Assembly: GCA_023159155.1 (NCBI GenBank)
Contig: JAJNNX010000025.1
Coordinates: 581,092 to 645,091, forward strand
Reading direction: 5' to 3'
Length of the DNA stretch: 64,000 nucleotides
Source: Ustulina deusta
Lineage: Eukaryota > Ascomycota > Sordariomycetes > Xylariales > Xylariaceae
The notes under the pieces are model-generated. The model saw only the letters and a program-made list of their open reading frames with translations. It was not told the origin of the DNA and did not search any database. Both the position numbers and the translations under genes were made by a program. How positions within the stretch are numbered: position 1 is the first letter of the stretch; each line of letters begins with the position of its first letter. This document shows, one piece after another, positions 11,272-22,289 of the stretch.

Positions 11272-12028
11272 GCATTCATTAATTTCTACCTGGTTACTAC
11301 TACGAAGAAATTCCGGCTGCATGTACTAAGGGCAATAGCCGTGTTTTGAATAGAGAGTCTTAGGCGGAATCCCCCCCAGTGCCGTATTATCAAAGTAATA
11401 GGTAACATGGAAAAATTCAAGGCTACACAATCTTAAGTCTCGGCGTCTAGCATATGCTTCACGAGTCATAATATGTCATCAAGGGGAATGACGTTGGTAA
11501 GCTGTTCCAAAATCTTGCACTGTTCGTAAGCTCGGATTCGCAGAAATTGTCTTACGCTGTGTGGCAAGATACTCTCAGGTTCGTTGCGCAGGTCGACGGT
11601 CAACAAATGGTGTCTCGTAGAAATGAAGTGTGAAATAATTGAGCTACAGTGTTAATAAAGATATGTAAGGAGCCCCTTGAATCGCTGAGCCTATTTGATC
11701 ATGGGGAATCTACCTACCTACCTAGGTACTCGCGGTTATACCACGCGACATCATCCCTCTAGACTACAGTTATTTTTAAAGGCACTATGACGCGAGAGCT
11801 GGTCGGGTCACTTCTAATTTTTCATTGAATTGATGACTTCTCTTAACACTATTCCTTCTCAATAGTGGGCGTGGAGGAATGAGAAGTTAGTGTCTACACA
11901 TGCTCGAGACTTGACATAACATGCAAGCGTGGGTTCTGTAGTGCTGATCTAAAAAAAGGAGTTGGCTGAGTGAAATTACGCTTCATACAATCTACCATTG
12001 GGGTTGGATACCAGGTGCTGCGCGAAGT

Positions 12029-13750
12029 CTAAGCTAAGTCGGCCTCATCCATATTCCTGATAAACATGGAATACCACTGGACGCCCCTTGTGTGCGCAAC
12101 CACACTAACCTTCTCATTCACCGTGTGAATCCCACCAAGCGAGAAGCCCTGCTCAGGATCATAACCAGGGCCGTACCGGAAGATATGTTTCGTCAAATCC
12201 CAGTAGAATTTCGTGTCTGTATTTCCTGTCATGAGAGCCGGCGCGATGAGGATGGACTCGCCATATAAGCCACGCGTGGTGCCCGAAAGCACTCCATATG
12301 GGGTGACACCGTCCACCGAGGTCGGCGTTACGGGTGCGGACTCCAGAGTTTGAACGGAGTTGAGCTTGATGGAACTCGGGACCTCTGGTTCGTCTTTGAA
12401 TGCCTGGACGGTGAGGTTGTGCTTCGCCGCCACTCTGTGAGCTAGGTGTGCTAGCTTCGCTTGCACCTCGGAGACATTGTCGCCAACGTTTACACGGTGG
12501 TTCACGAGAACACGTGTGCGTTCTGGAAGTGCATTGTTTTTTACGCCGCCGCCAATGATATCCACGGCTAAAGAAGTGGTGAATAGGTACTTTACCGCGT
12601 CACCTTGCTTTGCGGCTTCAAGGGCGAGTTTATCCTTCTTGGCTGAGCATGAGCGCTCCTTCCAGGGGAGATGCTTCTTCAAACTCGATGGAAACTCGGG
12701 GCCATACGCGTTTCCGCACTCGAGAAGTCCGAGAAAGGGGTTCTCGGCGTGGAAATGGGGCTCGTAAGGGTGGGCCTCGATCAGCGTGACTAGCTCTGAC
12801 GCGACACCGATTCCGCTGTGGGCGGGAGGAATCGAGGAGTGGCCGCCGGGCATCCGTACGATGATCTCCACGTCTATGTACCCTTTCTCCGCAACACCTG
12901 GTAGTGCAAAGGTCGATCCCCAAGAGTCGGCGAACCCCCCTCCCTCGTCGATAATGACGGCAGCTCCGTCTTTCCCGTAGCGATCGATAAGAAATTCAGC
13001 AAGGTGACCAGCACCCTGATGCCCCGAAATCTCTTCGTCAAAGCCGAAAGACAAGAGAACGGTCCTTTTAGGCTCAAATCCAGCTCCAAGGAGAAGTTCA
13101 ACGGCTTCCAGGATACCGATAAGGTTATTCTTGCAATCTGATGAGCCGCGACCCCAGATATAATTGCCGTCGAAAAATCCGCTGTAAGGTGGATGCGTCC
13201 ATTGGTCAACTGTTGCCTCTGCAACCGGCACGACATCCTGGTGTGCCATCAAAACCGTCGGACTCAGACTCGCGTCAGTGCCCTTCCAGGTGTACAAGAG
13301 ACCATGTGTGTTCACCTTCTCAAGGGCCAAGGCACTGTGAACAAGCGGGAACGTCGATTTCAAATAGTCAGCAAATTGGTACATGGTGTCCCATCTAGGG
13401 TCTTCGCCAACAGGACCAAGATCGTCATACGATTGCGTCGGGATGCGAATAGCACCAGCCATACGCTCAACAGTCTCGTCACGGAACTTATCGGAGAGGA
13501 TGTACGCTTCCATCTCAGATAGCGCGGGGCTCTGCTGGCTGGGCACAAGAGGTTCAACCTGAGGGCATTTCGCTAGAGAGGCAGATGGGGCCTCGCCTGC
13601 GGTTAGGTGTTGGTAAAGCTGAAATGATGTCTTCAGAAGCACGGCGAGCGCGACGGCGCGAAGCATGAGAGCCCCGACACATCTCCATCGCGATTCGACC
13701 GCGGCAGCGCGAGGAGGTGGGAGCAATGTGCCCTTCTTTGAAAGCACCAT
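12029..13750 (-). CDS. CPS1: vacuolar carboxypeptidase S (M20 metallopeptidase)
   Basis: A single exon of 573 aa, close to the ~576 aa of yeast Cps1. A short cytosolic N-terminus is followed by one membrane segment (about residues 25-43), the type II topology of enzymes delivered to the vacuole lumen. Dinuclear-zinc residues of family M20 are visible: H170 and D172 in MAHQDVVPV, D205 in GRGSSDCKNN, the catalytic/metal pair E239-E240 in SFGFDEEISGHQGA, and a late His in LGGIHTVNEKV. The expected role is removal of C-terminal residues from peptides (Gly-X type) in the vacuole for nitrogen recycling. The ATG at 13750 opens the frame. The gene is intact with nothing unusual in codon use. Confidence 0.93.
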   Translation of the reverse strand: MVLSKKGTLLPPPRAAAVESRWRCVGALMLRAVALAVLLKTSFQLYQHLTAGEAPSASLAKCPQVEPLVPSQQSPALSEMEAYILSDKFRDETVERMAGAIRIPTQSYDDLGPVGEDPRWDTMYQFADYLKSTFPLVHSALALEKVNTHGLLYTWKGTDASLSPTVLMAHQDVVPVAEATVDQWTHPPYSGFFDGNYIWGRGSSDCKNNLIGILEAVELLLGAGFEPKRTVLLSFGFDEEISGHQGAGHLAEFLIDRYGKDGAAVIIDEGGGFADSWGSTFALPGVAEKGYIDVEIIVRMPGGHSSIPPAHSGIGVASELVTLIEAHPYEPHFHAENPFLGLLECGNAYGPEFPSSLKKHLPWKERSCSAKKDKLALEAAKQGDAVKYLFTTSLAVDIIGGGVKNNALPERTRVLVNHRVNVGDNVSEVQAKLAHLAHRVAAKHNLTVQAFKDEPEVPSSIKLNSVQTLESAPVTPTSVDGVTPYGVLSGTTRGLYGESILIAPALMTGNTDTKFYWDLTKHIFRYGPGYDPEQGFSLGGIHTVNEKVSVVAHTRGVQWYSMFIRNMDEADLA

Positions 13751-15698
13751 GATGCCACGCCCTCGGTGCTGGATGAAGAGTTATCTGTGTTGAACGAGGA
13801 AATCAGTTTGTCACGATGACAAGGTGCGCCAACAGCGTGTTTGATAGTACAAGGTACGTAGGTATAACACCGCCTACCTATCTTGAGAGTATGCTTATCC
13901 AACTGCGTCAAGGGAGGGGCTAAAATGAGGACTTGAACGGTTTAGGCAGCTCATTCCACACAACCGCCCGCCCCTGAGTTCCGGTCCACTGGGGTACAGT
14001 ACACTACGGCAGCGACACCGGCAGAGAGGTATGTGCTATTTAAATGTCGCACTGTAACGCAACATTAATACCTATAACTACACCAACTCCTGATCTTACG
14101 AGCAAAAAATAATCCTAACGTGCACAGCCGAAGAACGCTCTCATATAAATACTATTTAGTTATATACTAAGTAAGTTAACGGGTATGAGCCGACGGCGTC
14201 CCCTCGAGGCTTTGCAAGTACGACCAGAGCCATACCGTGTAAAGCTGTTCGATGTTGTGAGGATAGCCTGTGCGGCAAAGGGCAAGTAACCCCCCGAACA
14301 ACACTAGAAAGATGCCATGAAAAATTAGGTCTAGTGTATAAGCGGCACTTAATTTACCACTAGCAGTTCCCTATATCCGACCGTCCCGGTAGTCAGCAGA
14401 GAGACCTTTATACTTAAAGTACTAATATTGCGTATCCCGATGGGCTGAGATGGGACGGAGAGATTGATTGCTGAGAAAGCTATATATGAAGCATGCAATA
14501 AACTTCGATTAAGACTGAAGCATTTATGTAGTAAACTAGGTTGTGATGATTGAACCCCTTGGTATCGAGCTTGCTATAATAAGGCCTTGCATAATGCTCA
14601 GAGTTGGATTTTGTAAGTAAGAATTTGAATGGAGCTTGAGTTGACAAGGTCAACCGGTGGCAACTAGGTATCGAGAAACATGACTGTTGTCTCTGTATTA
14701 GTCTGCTCATTTGGGATTCGACGGAGGTCAGCTGGCATACAACCTTATTGATGAAAATTTGGCGCTTGCTAATATTTGACGGCGTCTGGAATGTTTGCCC
14801 ACTAAAAGCGTGTATCAAAGTTATTAAATCATTCCATTCACGAAGGAAAGTTTTTCTCAAATTATTACTCCGAATTATCAACGCTATTTCTACCATGGGC
14901 CGAGTGTGGCTTTTTTAAGTTAAATGGCGTCTATCAGCCTGGGTTACCCTTAGCCCATAGTAATTCGTTCCTTTTTTTGAGGTTTGGCATGTACTATTCC
15001 GATACATGATTCGCCACATGAACGATGGACCTTCTTTAATTGGTAATAACTGCGTGGAATCTTTTAATGATATGGTGGTTCTCGTCGTTGTTATTTTAGT
15101 AGAGAGAATAGCGAGAGGGGAGGGGGTACTGTATGACTGGATAATGATTTATGGTGGTTCTTAGAGAAGAATTTATCAGTAATAATCGATGCTTGTATGA
15201 ATGTATATTCCCGAAGCTAGGAGGTCTGCAAGCGCCAATTGCTAAACAGGCGTAGCCAACGAGGCTTATATTGGACTATCGTCCAACACACCTGAGACAC
15301 CTCCGGTGATACGATGTGCTCTATGTTAGGATAGGATGATAGGTAGTCCTAGACCCATCTGAGAAACGTTTGCCGAACGCCGCCTCACAGCTGACCTCTG
15401 TGTGCCACGACGCCACAGTGTATGACCGACTCAAGCCATGCCAGAACAAATGAAGCAACGTGCACTACCATGATAGACGGAGGCGTTAATAGGGTGGGGG
15501 CGGGTGTCGGCCTATATTCAGGTTGACTGGAAACTTTTTCGTTTCCAGTGGCTTCTTTTGCGAAGCAAGGGAGGGCATAGCATATAAAACCTAGTCTTGA
15601 TTCCTCCACCACTCCCGATCGATCCATTTCGAAAAATTATTATCTGAGTTCCAACAACCGGCACAATCTTCAAACAACATCATTTCATACAGCTAGAT
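13751..15698. other. intergenic, 1.9 kb
   Basis: No supported gene. The promoter of the CPS gene occupies the left end and that of the 113-aa orphan the right end. A 138-codon minus-strand frame at 14896-14480 has no recognisable feature and was not accepted. Confidence 0.5.
15583..15589 (+). promoter_or_regulatory. TATA box of the 113-aa orphan gene
   Basis: TATAAAA lies 110 bp before the ATG at 15699 and is followed by a C/T-rich stretch and an A/C-rich leader, a standard fungal core promoter layout. Confidence 0.6.
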
Positions 15699-16040
15699 AT
15701 GTCCCCAACGCAGGATACGCCTAGGTACCTAGTAGCTTGTGAGGGTGGATTACCTTTAGATTCGATTAAAGCGGATGAAGGTTTTCAATTACAAGTCGAC
15801 AGTAACCCCAAAGGCTCCAACGAAGCCGGTCTCTGCAGAGTGAGGATTATAGACTCGATTTCCAGAGAAACTGAAGTGGATATAACCGTGGAATTCACTT
15901 TCATCCACCAGACGGTTATCTACGATGACGTCTTCTACTTGGAGCGCGGTGTCTATTTTGTCGATGCCCTTTACTACGACAAACATACCAACCTCTCATA
16001 CGACAAGTACTTCTTTCTCTTTACAGTTCGCGACGCTTAA
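15699..16040 (+). CDS. hypothetical protein, 113 aa
   Basis: An intronless frame with ATG at 15699 and TAA at 16038-16040. It has no signal peptide and no membrane segment. The sequence alternates hydrophobic and charged residues (DITVEFTFIHQTVIYDD, RGVYFVDALYYD), which suggests a small beta-rich fold; it has two cysteines. I do not recognise a family. Support for a real gene comes from the TATAAAA box 110 bp upstream, a leader typical of expressed fungal genes (ACAACATCATTTCATACAG), and balanced amino-acid composition. It may be a lineage-restricted gene. Confidence 0.5.
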   Translation: MSPTQDTPRYLVACEGGLPLDSIKADEGFQLQVDSNPKGSNEAGLCRVRIIDSISRETEVDITVEFTFIHQTVIYDDVFYLERGVYFVDALYYDKHTNLSYDKYFFLFTVRDA

Positions 16041-17122
16041 GCATACCCTTCGAAACAAATGGTTCAATTTCAGGACTTAGGTTGAAAGATCCATCGAACA
16101 GGTGTTTGTGGCAGTGGGCAGTGCTGCCCTTTAAGAGCGTATTGAGGGAAACAAGAGGCACGGAGAGAGCGGATGATCTAAGGGGTTCGGTGTTGGGTTG
16201 GAAATGTGGGCGTGAGAAATGATTCACAATCTAGGATAGGTAGGAGTGACTTTGTGGTTTTCGTTTGGCTCTTGTACTCATCTTCCAGCTGGTTCAATAT
16301 CAGACTGTATTATAAGGCCTCACAGTCAGTATAAGTCACTCGTCAGAAAATACATGCCCAAACACAAAATTCCTATAAAAGTAATATCCCTTATAGATCA
16401 ACTTTTCTATGTCTTGCAGCTACTAGTGCATATGCATTTAGAGTCTCCTGCCATTATAAACACCCTTTAAATATCGCATCGGCCTCGTTCACATGGTCGC
16501 AAGTCTTAGGTCATTTAACTTATTCTCGAATGGGAAATAATCAATCTGCCTCTATTTCGACTGTGTTCTCAGTGAATAAGACTTGCTAATATAGAGTAGT
16601 ACAAACAGGATAACTTGAGAGCGGCTGTTTTCCAGCGGCGTGTACGAGATAGATGGGTGGAGGAAGATGTAATACAAAACATAGACATTCATTCAAAGGC
16701 GTAAAGCGAGCTACTTAACAGTTGCAGGAGTGCCCCGAGGTAGGCATTTGTTCGTCCACGGCTAGAAGGTGACGATAGCTCCGGCGCTTAACACTTTGTG
16801 TGACTGTGATGACAGGATTGGGTTTGGGCAGCACTTCTTTGATGATGCTCGTGACACTGATTCGGCCGAAGAAGTGGTGCACGAGATGGTACACTACAAA
16901 CTATAGGGGGTCAGTGAGCCGATCCCAGCCGAGCACGGAAAGCTCAAAACTCAAAGCTCTCTGTGGGTTGTATTAGAGCTTGGGGTAGTAAACACCAAGT
17001 AATGACCCCTCACTATCTACCGGCTTATTGTGCGCCTCGTACATTCTCTCCCAGATGCAAAACCAGGCCGGCAAAAGTCAGCGATTCAAAATTACTAGGT
17101 TTCAATCCAAATAGGCAACAAT
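16041..17122. other. intergenic, 1.1 kb
   Basis: No gene or repeat recognised. It carries the 3' region of the orphan gene and the promoter of the hydrolase. Confidence 0.5.
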
Positions 17123-18650
17123 ATGGCAGACTTTGAGGTCTTTGATTTAGGAGACTTCACCCTGCAGTCCGGTGCTACGCTGCCAAATGCGTATATTGCC
17201 TACAAGACATTGGGTGATCCGAGCAATCCAGCAATCGTCTACCCGACGTGGTACAGCGGACTGATATCGGATAATGAGTGGCTGATAGGCGAAGACATGG
17301 CACTGAACCCGAGGAAGTACTTCATCATCATCCCAGCGCTTTTCGGCAATTCACAATCCATGAGCCCGTCGAATACCCCCGAGCCCCGCCCATTCCCACG
17401 TATTACCATGTTTGACAACGTCACGGCACAGTATCGGCTCGTGACGGAGAAACTGGGAGTGAGACACGTAAAAGCAGTCCTTGGCTGGAGCATGGGTGAG
17501 CTTTTTGCTTTTTGATTGCCGTGCTCTCCATCTGCCAGCAAAGCAATATCGACTTTGTGACTTAGAGGCGAATGCAATCTGATAGCCAGAAATAGGGGCA
17601 GCTCAGACATTCCAATGGATAACGCAGTATCCAGATTTCGTTGACTTCGCAGTCCCTTTTTGTGGTGCTGCGAGATGTAGCCTGCACAATCAGGTCTTCC
17701 TTGAGGGCGTAAAGAGTGCCCTCATCGCAGCAAAAGGAGCTGCTTCTGGCGGCATCAACAAGGAGGAGGCGACAGGCGTGTCGCAATACCGCAACTGGAC
17801 TGTCGAGGAGCGCGAAGCTGGGCTGAAAGCACTTGGACGGGTGTATGCAGGCTGGGGTTTCAGCCAAACATTTTACCGTGAGAAAGTCTACGAGACTCAT
17901 CTCGGTTTCAAAGACCTCGATGAATTCATGGTTGGGTTCTGGGAAGCCGTGAGTGATTCTTGCAACCATTCTCTTTTTGCTTCGACCAGGTTCAAAGTAT
18001 AAAGGGTTCTTTTGAGGCCAAATCATGTCTCGCGAGTTTTCAACGCTTCTGGAATGCTCATAGATCACGCTCGCGATAGTGATAACTGACTCCGAGTGTT
18101 GTAGTGGGCGCTGTCGAAGGGCAAGTGATCTCCTCTCAGTGTATGACGGTACTTGTACGGCTGACTATACTTGAAGACCCTGAGAATATGGTAACAATGT
18201 TAGACACCTGGCAATCTGCTGATTGCTCTAACCAAGACCATTATAAAGGGAGTAAGCTAGCGCACTGATCCAATTTGTTATGCATTGGACTAATACATAG
18301 GCGATAGATTTTGAGCTCGCCATGAAGAGCATCAAAGCCAAGACCCTTGTGCTCCCGGGCAAGACAGACTTATATTTCCCTCCAGCAGACTCCGAGTATG
18401 AAGTCGCGCACATGTCCCCCGGGATCGGCAAATGCATCGCATTCCCTTCGATATGGGGTCACTGGTAAGTATCATTATTTTGATAATTTGAATGAGTCCC
18501 AATTAACAGGGAAACAGGGCCGGTGGACCTGGGGACAGCAAAGAGGACGTGAAGTGGTTGGACGAGAAGTTAGAGGCATTCTTCGAGAATGGAATCGTTG
18601 AGGATGCCGAGAGTGCTGTAAGTGGTGTGGCGTCCCTGTCACTCCAGTAG
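17123..18650 (+). CDS. homoserine O-acetyltransferase-like alpha/beta hydrolase
   Basis: Six exons: 17123-17495, 17596-17948, 18105-18120, 18177-18251, 18308-18464, 18518-18650, 368 aa. The fold belongs to the MetX-like alpha/beta hydrolases: YAYK-type N-terminus, nucleophile elbow GWSMG with Ser123 (split by intron 1), then PGKTDLYFPP carrying the acid Asp and SIWGHWAGGPG carrying the catalytic His. Fungal relatives of ~360-380 aa are often annotated homoserine acetyltransferase family but their acyl substrate is unknown, and some act in secondary metabolism. Exon 3 is only 16 nt. Intron 3 (18121-18176) starts with GC (GCAAGT), a rare GC-AG intron forced by the reading frame. A perfect GTAAGT at 18617 near the end leaves an alternative short C-terminus possible. 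The ATG at 17123 is the first in frame. Confidence 0.82.
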
Positions 18651-19002
18651 ATAATACCTATCCTGTGATCTGCTGTCAACGGGGGAATATGGCTGAGCAG
18701 AAAAATATAGCGCGAAAAACACTCTCTACGTAGTTACCTAACTCAATTCTCTTCTCCGTTCACCATCATACCAATTTTCGAGAAGGGCGCACCATTAATC
18801 TATATATTTGGTTACATTTTTCTGTCAATTCGCCAACTGCTTATGTAGGTTTTGTCATCTCTCCAAGTACCCCTCTTTCGCAGCCCCTCTCTCAAAAACA
18901 CCAACAAGCAAACACAAGCTTCATCAGGAGTCAGACCTCAAAATTTATGCCCCCGTCGTCATTAAACTCTATCGATGAAAGTTTGTCACTTGTGTGTCCC
19001 AC
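18651..19002. promoter_or_regulatory. promoter region of cutC
   Basis: 350 bp between the hydrolase stop and the CutC start. It is C/T-rich near the gene (for example CAGCCCCTCTCTC), with no distinct operator seen. Confidence 0.35.
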
Positions 19003-19860
19003 ATGGCGATACCTAGCCTCGGTCTTGAAATTCCCGCTTTCGGCGCTTTGGCCGCCCTCAGCGCCGTCACGCTTGGAGCCACCCGAATTGAATTGAATGC
19101 CCTAGGATCTTACGGGGAAGGCGGACTCACACCCTCCCTCGAGGACCTAAAGCAATTCACTTCTACTTCTGATCGGAGACTTCCTCTTCGGATTATGATC
19201 AGACCACGCGGTCCTCCTAGTGTATCTCTATCACCCGAAACTAGTAAGAGAAGTGGAAGGGACTTCCATTACAGCAACGAGGAGTTCGATAAAATGGAAG
19301 CCAGTATGAAGGAGTTCAAGGATACTGGACTGCTAGATGCTAATCGAGGTGACGGATTTGTGTTCGGAATTTTAGAAGAGGATGGATATGGGGAAGGCGA
19401 GGACCGCGCAAGAGGGGAACGATGTTGGGTTGACCAGAAGAGGTGCGTCCGTCTTGTTCGAGCTGCGCAGCCGTTCAAGTGTGTTTTCCACCGCGCTTTT
19501 GATGAAATTGTTAGCTGCGATGGTGCTGCCTCCGAAGGGTTACATCGGCTAGCATGGGAGACGGGCCTTGAAGCTGTAGCCACTTGTGGGTTTGATGGGA
19601 TCCTGACGTCCGGTGGGCTGGGGAAGGCGATTGATAACATGGGAATGCTGGAAATAATTATCCAGAAAGCGCAAGTGCTGCGAATTGAAATCATAGTTGG
19701 CGGTGGAGTGAGAACAGCCAACGTCAGGCAAATAACACAGAAGCTTGCGTTGCAAGCACGAGCTGACTCTGTTTATCTTCACTCGGCCTGTCTCCACGGA
19801 GATGGCAGCGAACAGATCAACCCTGAGGAAGTGCAAGGCATAATAGCTCAATTGGGATAA
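19003..19860 (+). CDS. cutC: CutC family protein
   Basis: A single exon of 285 aa with a TIM-barrel CutC pattern throughout: LGATRIELN, GGLTPS, then MIRPRG and GRDFHYSNEEFDKM (the MIRPR...GDFxYSxxEFxxM block), FKCVFHRAFDE, FDGILTSGG and IEIIVGGGVRTANV. CutC was named for copper homeostasis in bacteria; later work questioned a direct copper role and its reaction in fungi is unsettled. It is probably cytosolic, as no targeting signal is seen. A segment near residues 75-90 (GPPSVSLSPETSKRS) is inserted relative to the bacterial MIRPR...GDF spacing. The frame opens nine bases earlier with GTG; the ATG at 19003 is the first ATG in frame. Confidence 0.88.
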   Translation: MAIPSLGLEIPAFGALAALSAVTLGATRIELNALGSYGEGGLTPSLEDLKQFTSTSDRRLPLRIMIRPRGPPSVSLSPETSKRSGRDFHYSNEEFDKMEASMKEFKDTGLLDANRGDGFVFGILEEDGYGEGEDRARGERCWVDQKRCVRLVRAAQPFKCVFHRAFDEIVSCDGAASEGLHRLAWETGLEAVATCGFDGILTSGGLGKAIDNMGMLEIIIQKAQVLRIEIIVGGGVRTANVRQITQKLALQARADSVYLHSACLHGDGSEQINPEEVQGIIAQLG

Positions 19861-20170
19861 CCGCTAGAACATGACAATACCAATTCAAAGACTCCAGAGG
19901 CAGATCTCCTGTCATCAGAATAAAATACTAACAGGATACTCTGTGGGTGATCCACGGGCATTACACGACTAACATGGTCTGTCTATCTAGGCCGCTGGTC
20001 ACAACATGGCCGCAGCATTAAAAAAAAAGACAACAAAAGGATTCAGTTTAAAAGCATGATTCAGGGGCAACGTTTCAACGCGACGTCACTTGCATCGATT
20101 GGTTCATCTCGCATATAGATACTAACATGGCGTTTTCTAGTAAATGCTATCCCAACAACAAAAGATATGA
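19861..20170. other. convergent 3' intergenic, 310 bp
   Basis: Spacer between the 3' ends of cutC and the short-chain dehydrogenase. Nothing else seen. Confidence 0.5.
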
Positions 20171-21131
20171 TTACTTTGTTGGGAAATCCTTCGAGAACAG
20201 AGCGTATCCATTGTCCTTGGAGAATGTATATTGCCATGGGCCCTGCTTAGGATCTTGAGCCAATTGCAAAAACACATCAGCATGTGCATCACCGTTGACC
20301 CCGTTATACATTGGGCGGCCATTGGACTCTCGCTCGTCAACATAATAGAAGCTGGAAAAGTATAAGCTTCCCATCTCGATTGAAATGGCCGTGTTGTCCA
20401 TAACAGCCAAGGGAAAAACAGAAAGGAGACGAGGAAGGGAGGGACGAACCTGAAGGGTTTATCATTGTAGGCGGTAAGTGCTAGATTCTCTACCGTGGCC
20501 GCCGTGGCAGCCTTGCCGATGCCCAGGGTGAAAAAGCCGGGAAGGGGTTTGTCGTTCAGGGCGTTGCCCGTGAACAGATATGTCCCACCCCCAGATCCGA
20601 GCTTGCCCTGAGACTCTAGCTCTAGGAATCCCTTCACAGCCTCATGGGCTGCGAGCGCGGGACTTATGACATTCACATTCATTTTCTTCTGGAAAGTCTC
20701 TGCATTCTCGATGTCGAACGGCGCTGAACGATCGATCTTCCCCGATGCGTATGCTACTCTCCCTCGTTAGCAAAGCGATATCCTAGCAAGTTTGGACATG
20801 ACAAAGTATCCGATGCTTGAAAATAATCCGCACAATAAAAATATCAGGATATAAAAAGCTTCAAGCGGTACCACAAGACTCTCTACGTTATGGAAGGAAA
20901 CATACCATTGTATATGACAACATCAGGCACGCCAACCTCTTTATGGACTTTCTCGAACAGAACAGGAACTTGCGTCGGCTCAGCAGCATCGAACTCGAAG
21001 AAGGGGAACTTGGATGAATCGAGCCTTTGATTCCTCGAGGCGACAGCAACCTTGTACCCCGCGGCAACAAACCTTTCGGCACTCGCCCGGCCCACTGTCT
21101 CGCCGACACCAATGATCAAGGCTAGCGACAT
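20171..21131 (-). CDS. atypical short-chain dehydrogenase/reductase
   Basis: Exons 21131-20906, 20753-20450 and 20351-20171 encode 236 aa, the classical SDR length. The Rossmann start is LALIIGVGETVGRASAERF (Gly8, Gly10, Gly14), then VAVASRN, DVVIYNA (the NNAG position) and MNVNVIS. The active-site region departs from the rule: LFTGNALND stands where the catalytic Ser is expected and FTLGIGKAATAA where YxxxK is expected, so Lys is kept but Tyr and Ser are not. I know related fungal proteins with the same change, so this is a subfamily trait rather than a mutation; the protein may bind NAD(P) without classic SDR chemistry. Intron 1 is 152 bp (GTATGT...AGTAG). Intron 2 is 98 bp with a weak GTTCGT donor and could be modelled a few bases differently. 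Confidence 0.8.
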
Positions 21132-22289
21132 GGTTCCTGTCTTCTAAAAAGCGGTCGAATGCGAGGTATAAAGGTGGTTGTAGCTCTCGATAAGGTTATA
21201 GAAGCGTTACGCTAAACATATGAAGTTGAAAACGCTAGAAATACTTGAGATTTTATACTGGCTAAACTTCGACGTTAGACTGGAGTTGGGTTACGTGACC
21301 ACGGTATATAAGAGGCATGTTTGGATGAAAGCTTAGAAAGCAAACGTCATTGATGCAACCTTGCGGACTTCAATTGCGCCATCATCCCCTCAGCTTTCTG
21401 TAACGAGCTGATTAATACAAGGCCCTCCTGGCAACTTTTCGCGAGCAAGGCCACTAGCAAAGTCACTAGTATACCCACTCAGGCGTAACTCCAGAGGGGC
21501 TCTTTGTAGTCAAGTTCTTGGTTTGTAACCCGATTCTTGGTGCTTCTGAAGTTGGTTGCAACCAAGGACAGATCCGAGCTCTGTCGTATCGGTCATTACA
21601 AATCAGATACTTAGAGCCTCTACGCTTCAAGTACCTTATACTACATGGAAGTAAGACGCTTGTATCAGCACTAAGGATTATCTTCATAGTGATGAAACAT
21701 TGTTAGAGAGGATAGGTACTGGCACCTTGTTAATGGGGCTATTAATGTGGGGGGCGGACTTAGACGACGTTGACTTCAAAGTGAGAGAGTTTGAGAAAAC
21801 ATGGCAAGTGCACCTGCAGGCTTTCTAGTGTTGTTATTCACCGAGCGACGGATGTTGATACGCACACACTTGGACATAGATAGATGTATGCTATTAGCGA
21901 TAAATCCCCCAATCGCCCGGAAAATTCATTGTTTGTAGCATTCGATCTCGGCCGCATTGAACCTTGGTTGTCGGAACTTCGACGGCTATTCCTGTTCGCC
22001 TCGAGAACCTGACTTGGTGATGAAGTGAACCATTGGAAGGAAGACCGATGCAAGGTGTCTTTGACGCTGGGGTTCGTGTTGCGGCATGGATTTCGGAGCG
22101 ATAACCTGGCTCGTAGTAAGCGCTGATGGGAAGACGTAGTGAGTTTCCATCCCGAACGTTTAAACATCTAATGGAGGGCCTGTGCTTGGGCTAGTAAGAT
22201 GATTCTGGCAAAGGCTGCGTAAGTTGCCGATCGTTTTCGATCTCTTGTCCTTGAACCCCGGATGTTCTGGAATCAATTAAGGCTAGAGT
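21132..22289. other. intergenic, 1.2 kb
   Basis: No supported gene. A TATATAAG sequence near 21305 on the plus strand has no credible gene downstream. Confidence 0.5.

Larger units (their letters stand above)
10738..12028. other. intergenic, 1.3 kb with microsatellites
   Basis: No supported gene. Besides the two simple repeats listed separately it contains a CTACCTACCTACCTAGGTA tract near 11711-11729, one of many TACCTA/TAGGTA clusters in this window. Confidence 0.5.

Noticed and set aside
14480..14896. 138-codon minus-strand frame
   Set aside because: It has an ATG but no motif, no promoter elements, and an A+T-rich composition like its non-coding surroundings; kept only as an unlikely candidate.
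2363..21131. secondary-metabolite cluster (P450, glycosyltransferase, hydrolase, SDR)
   Set aside because: No polyketide, peptide or terpene backbone enzyme and no pathway regulator; the genes are interleaved with housekeeping genes.
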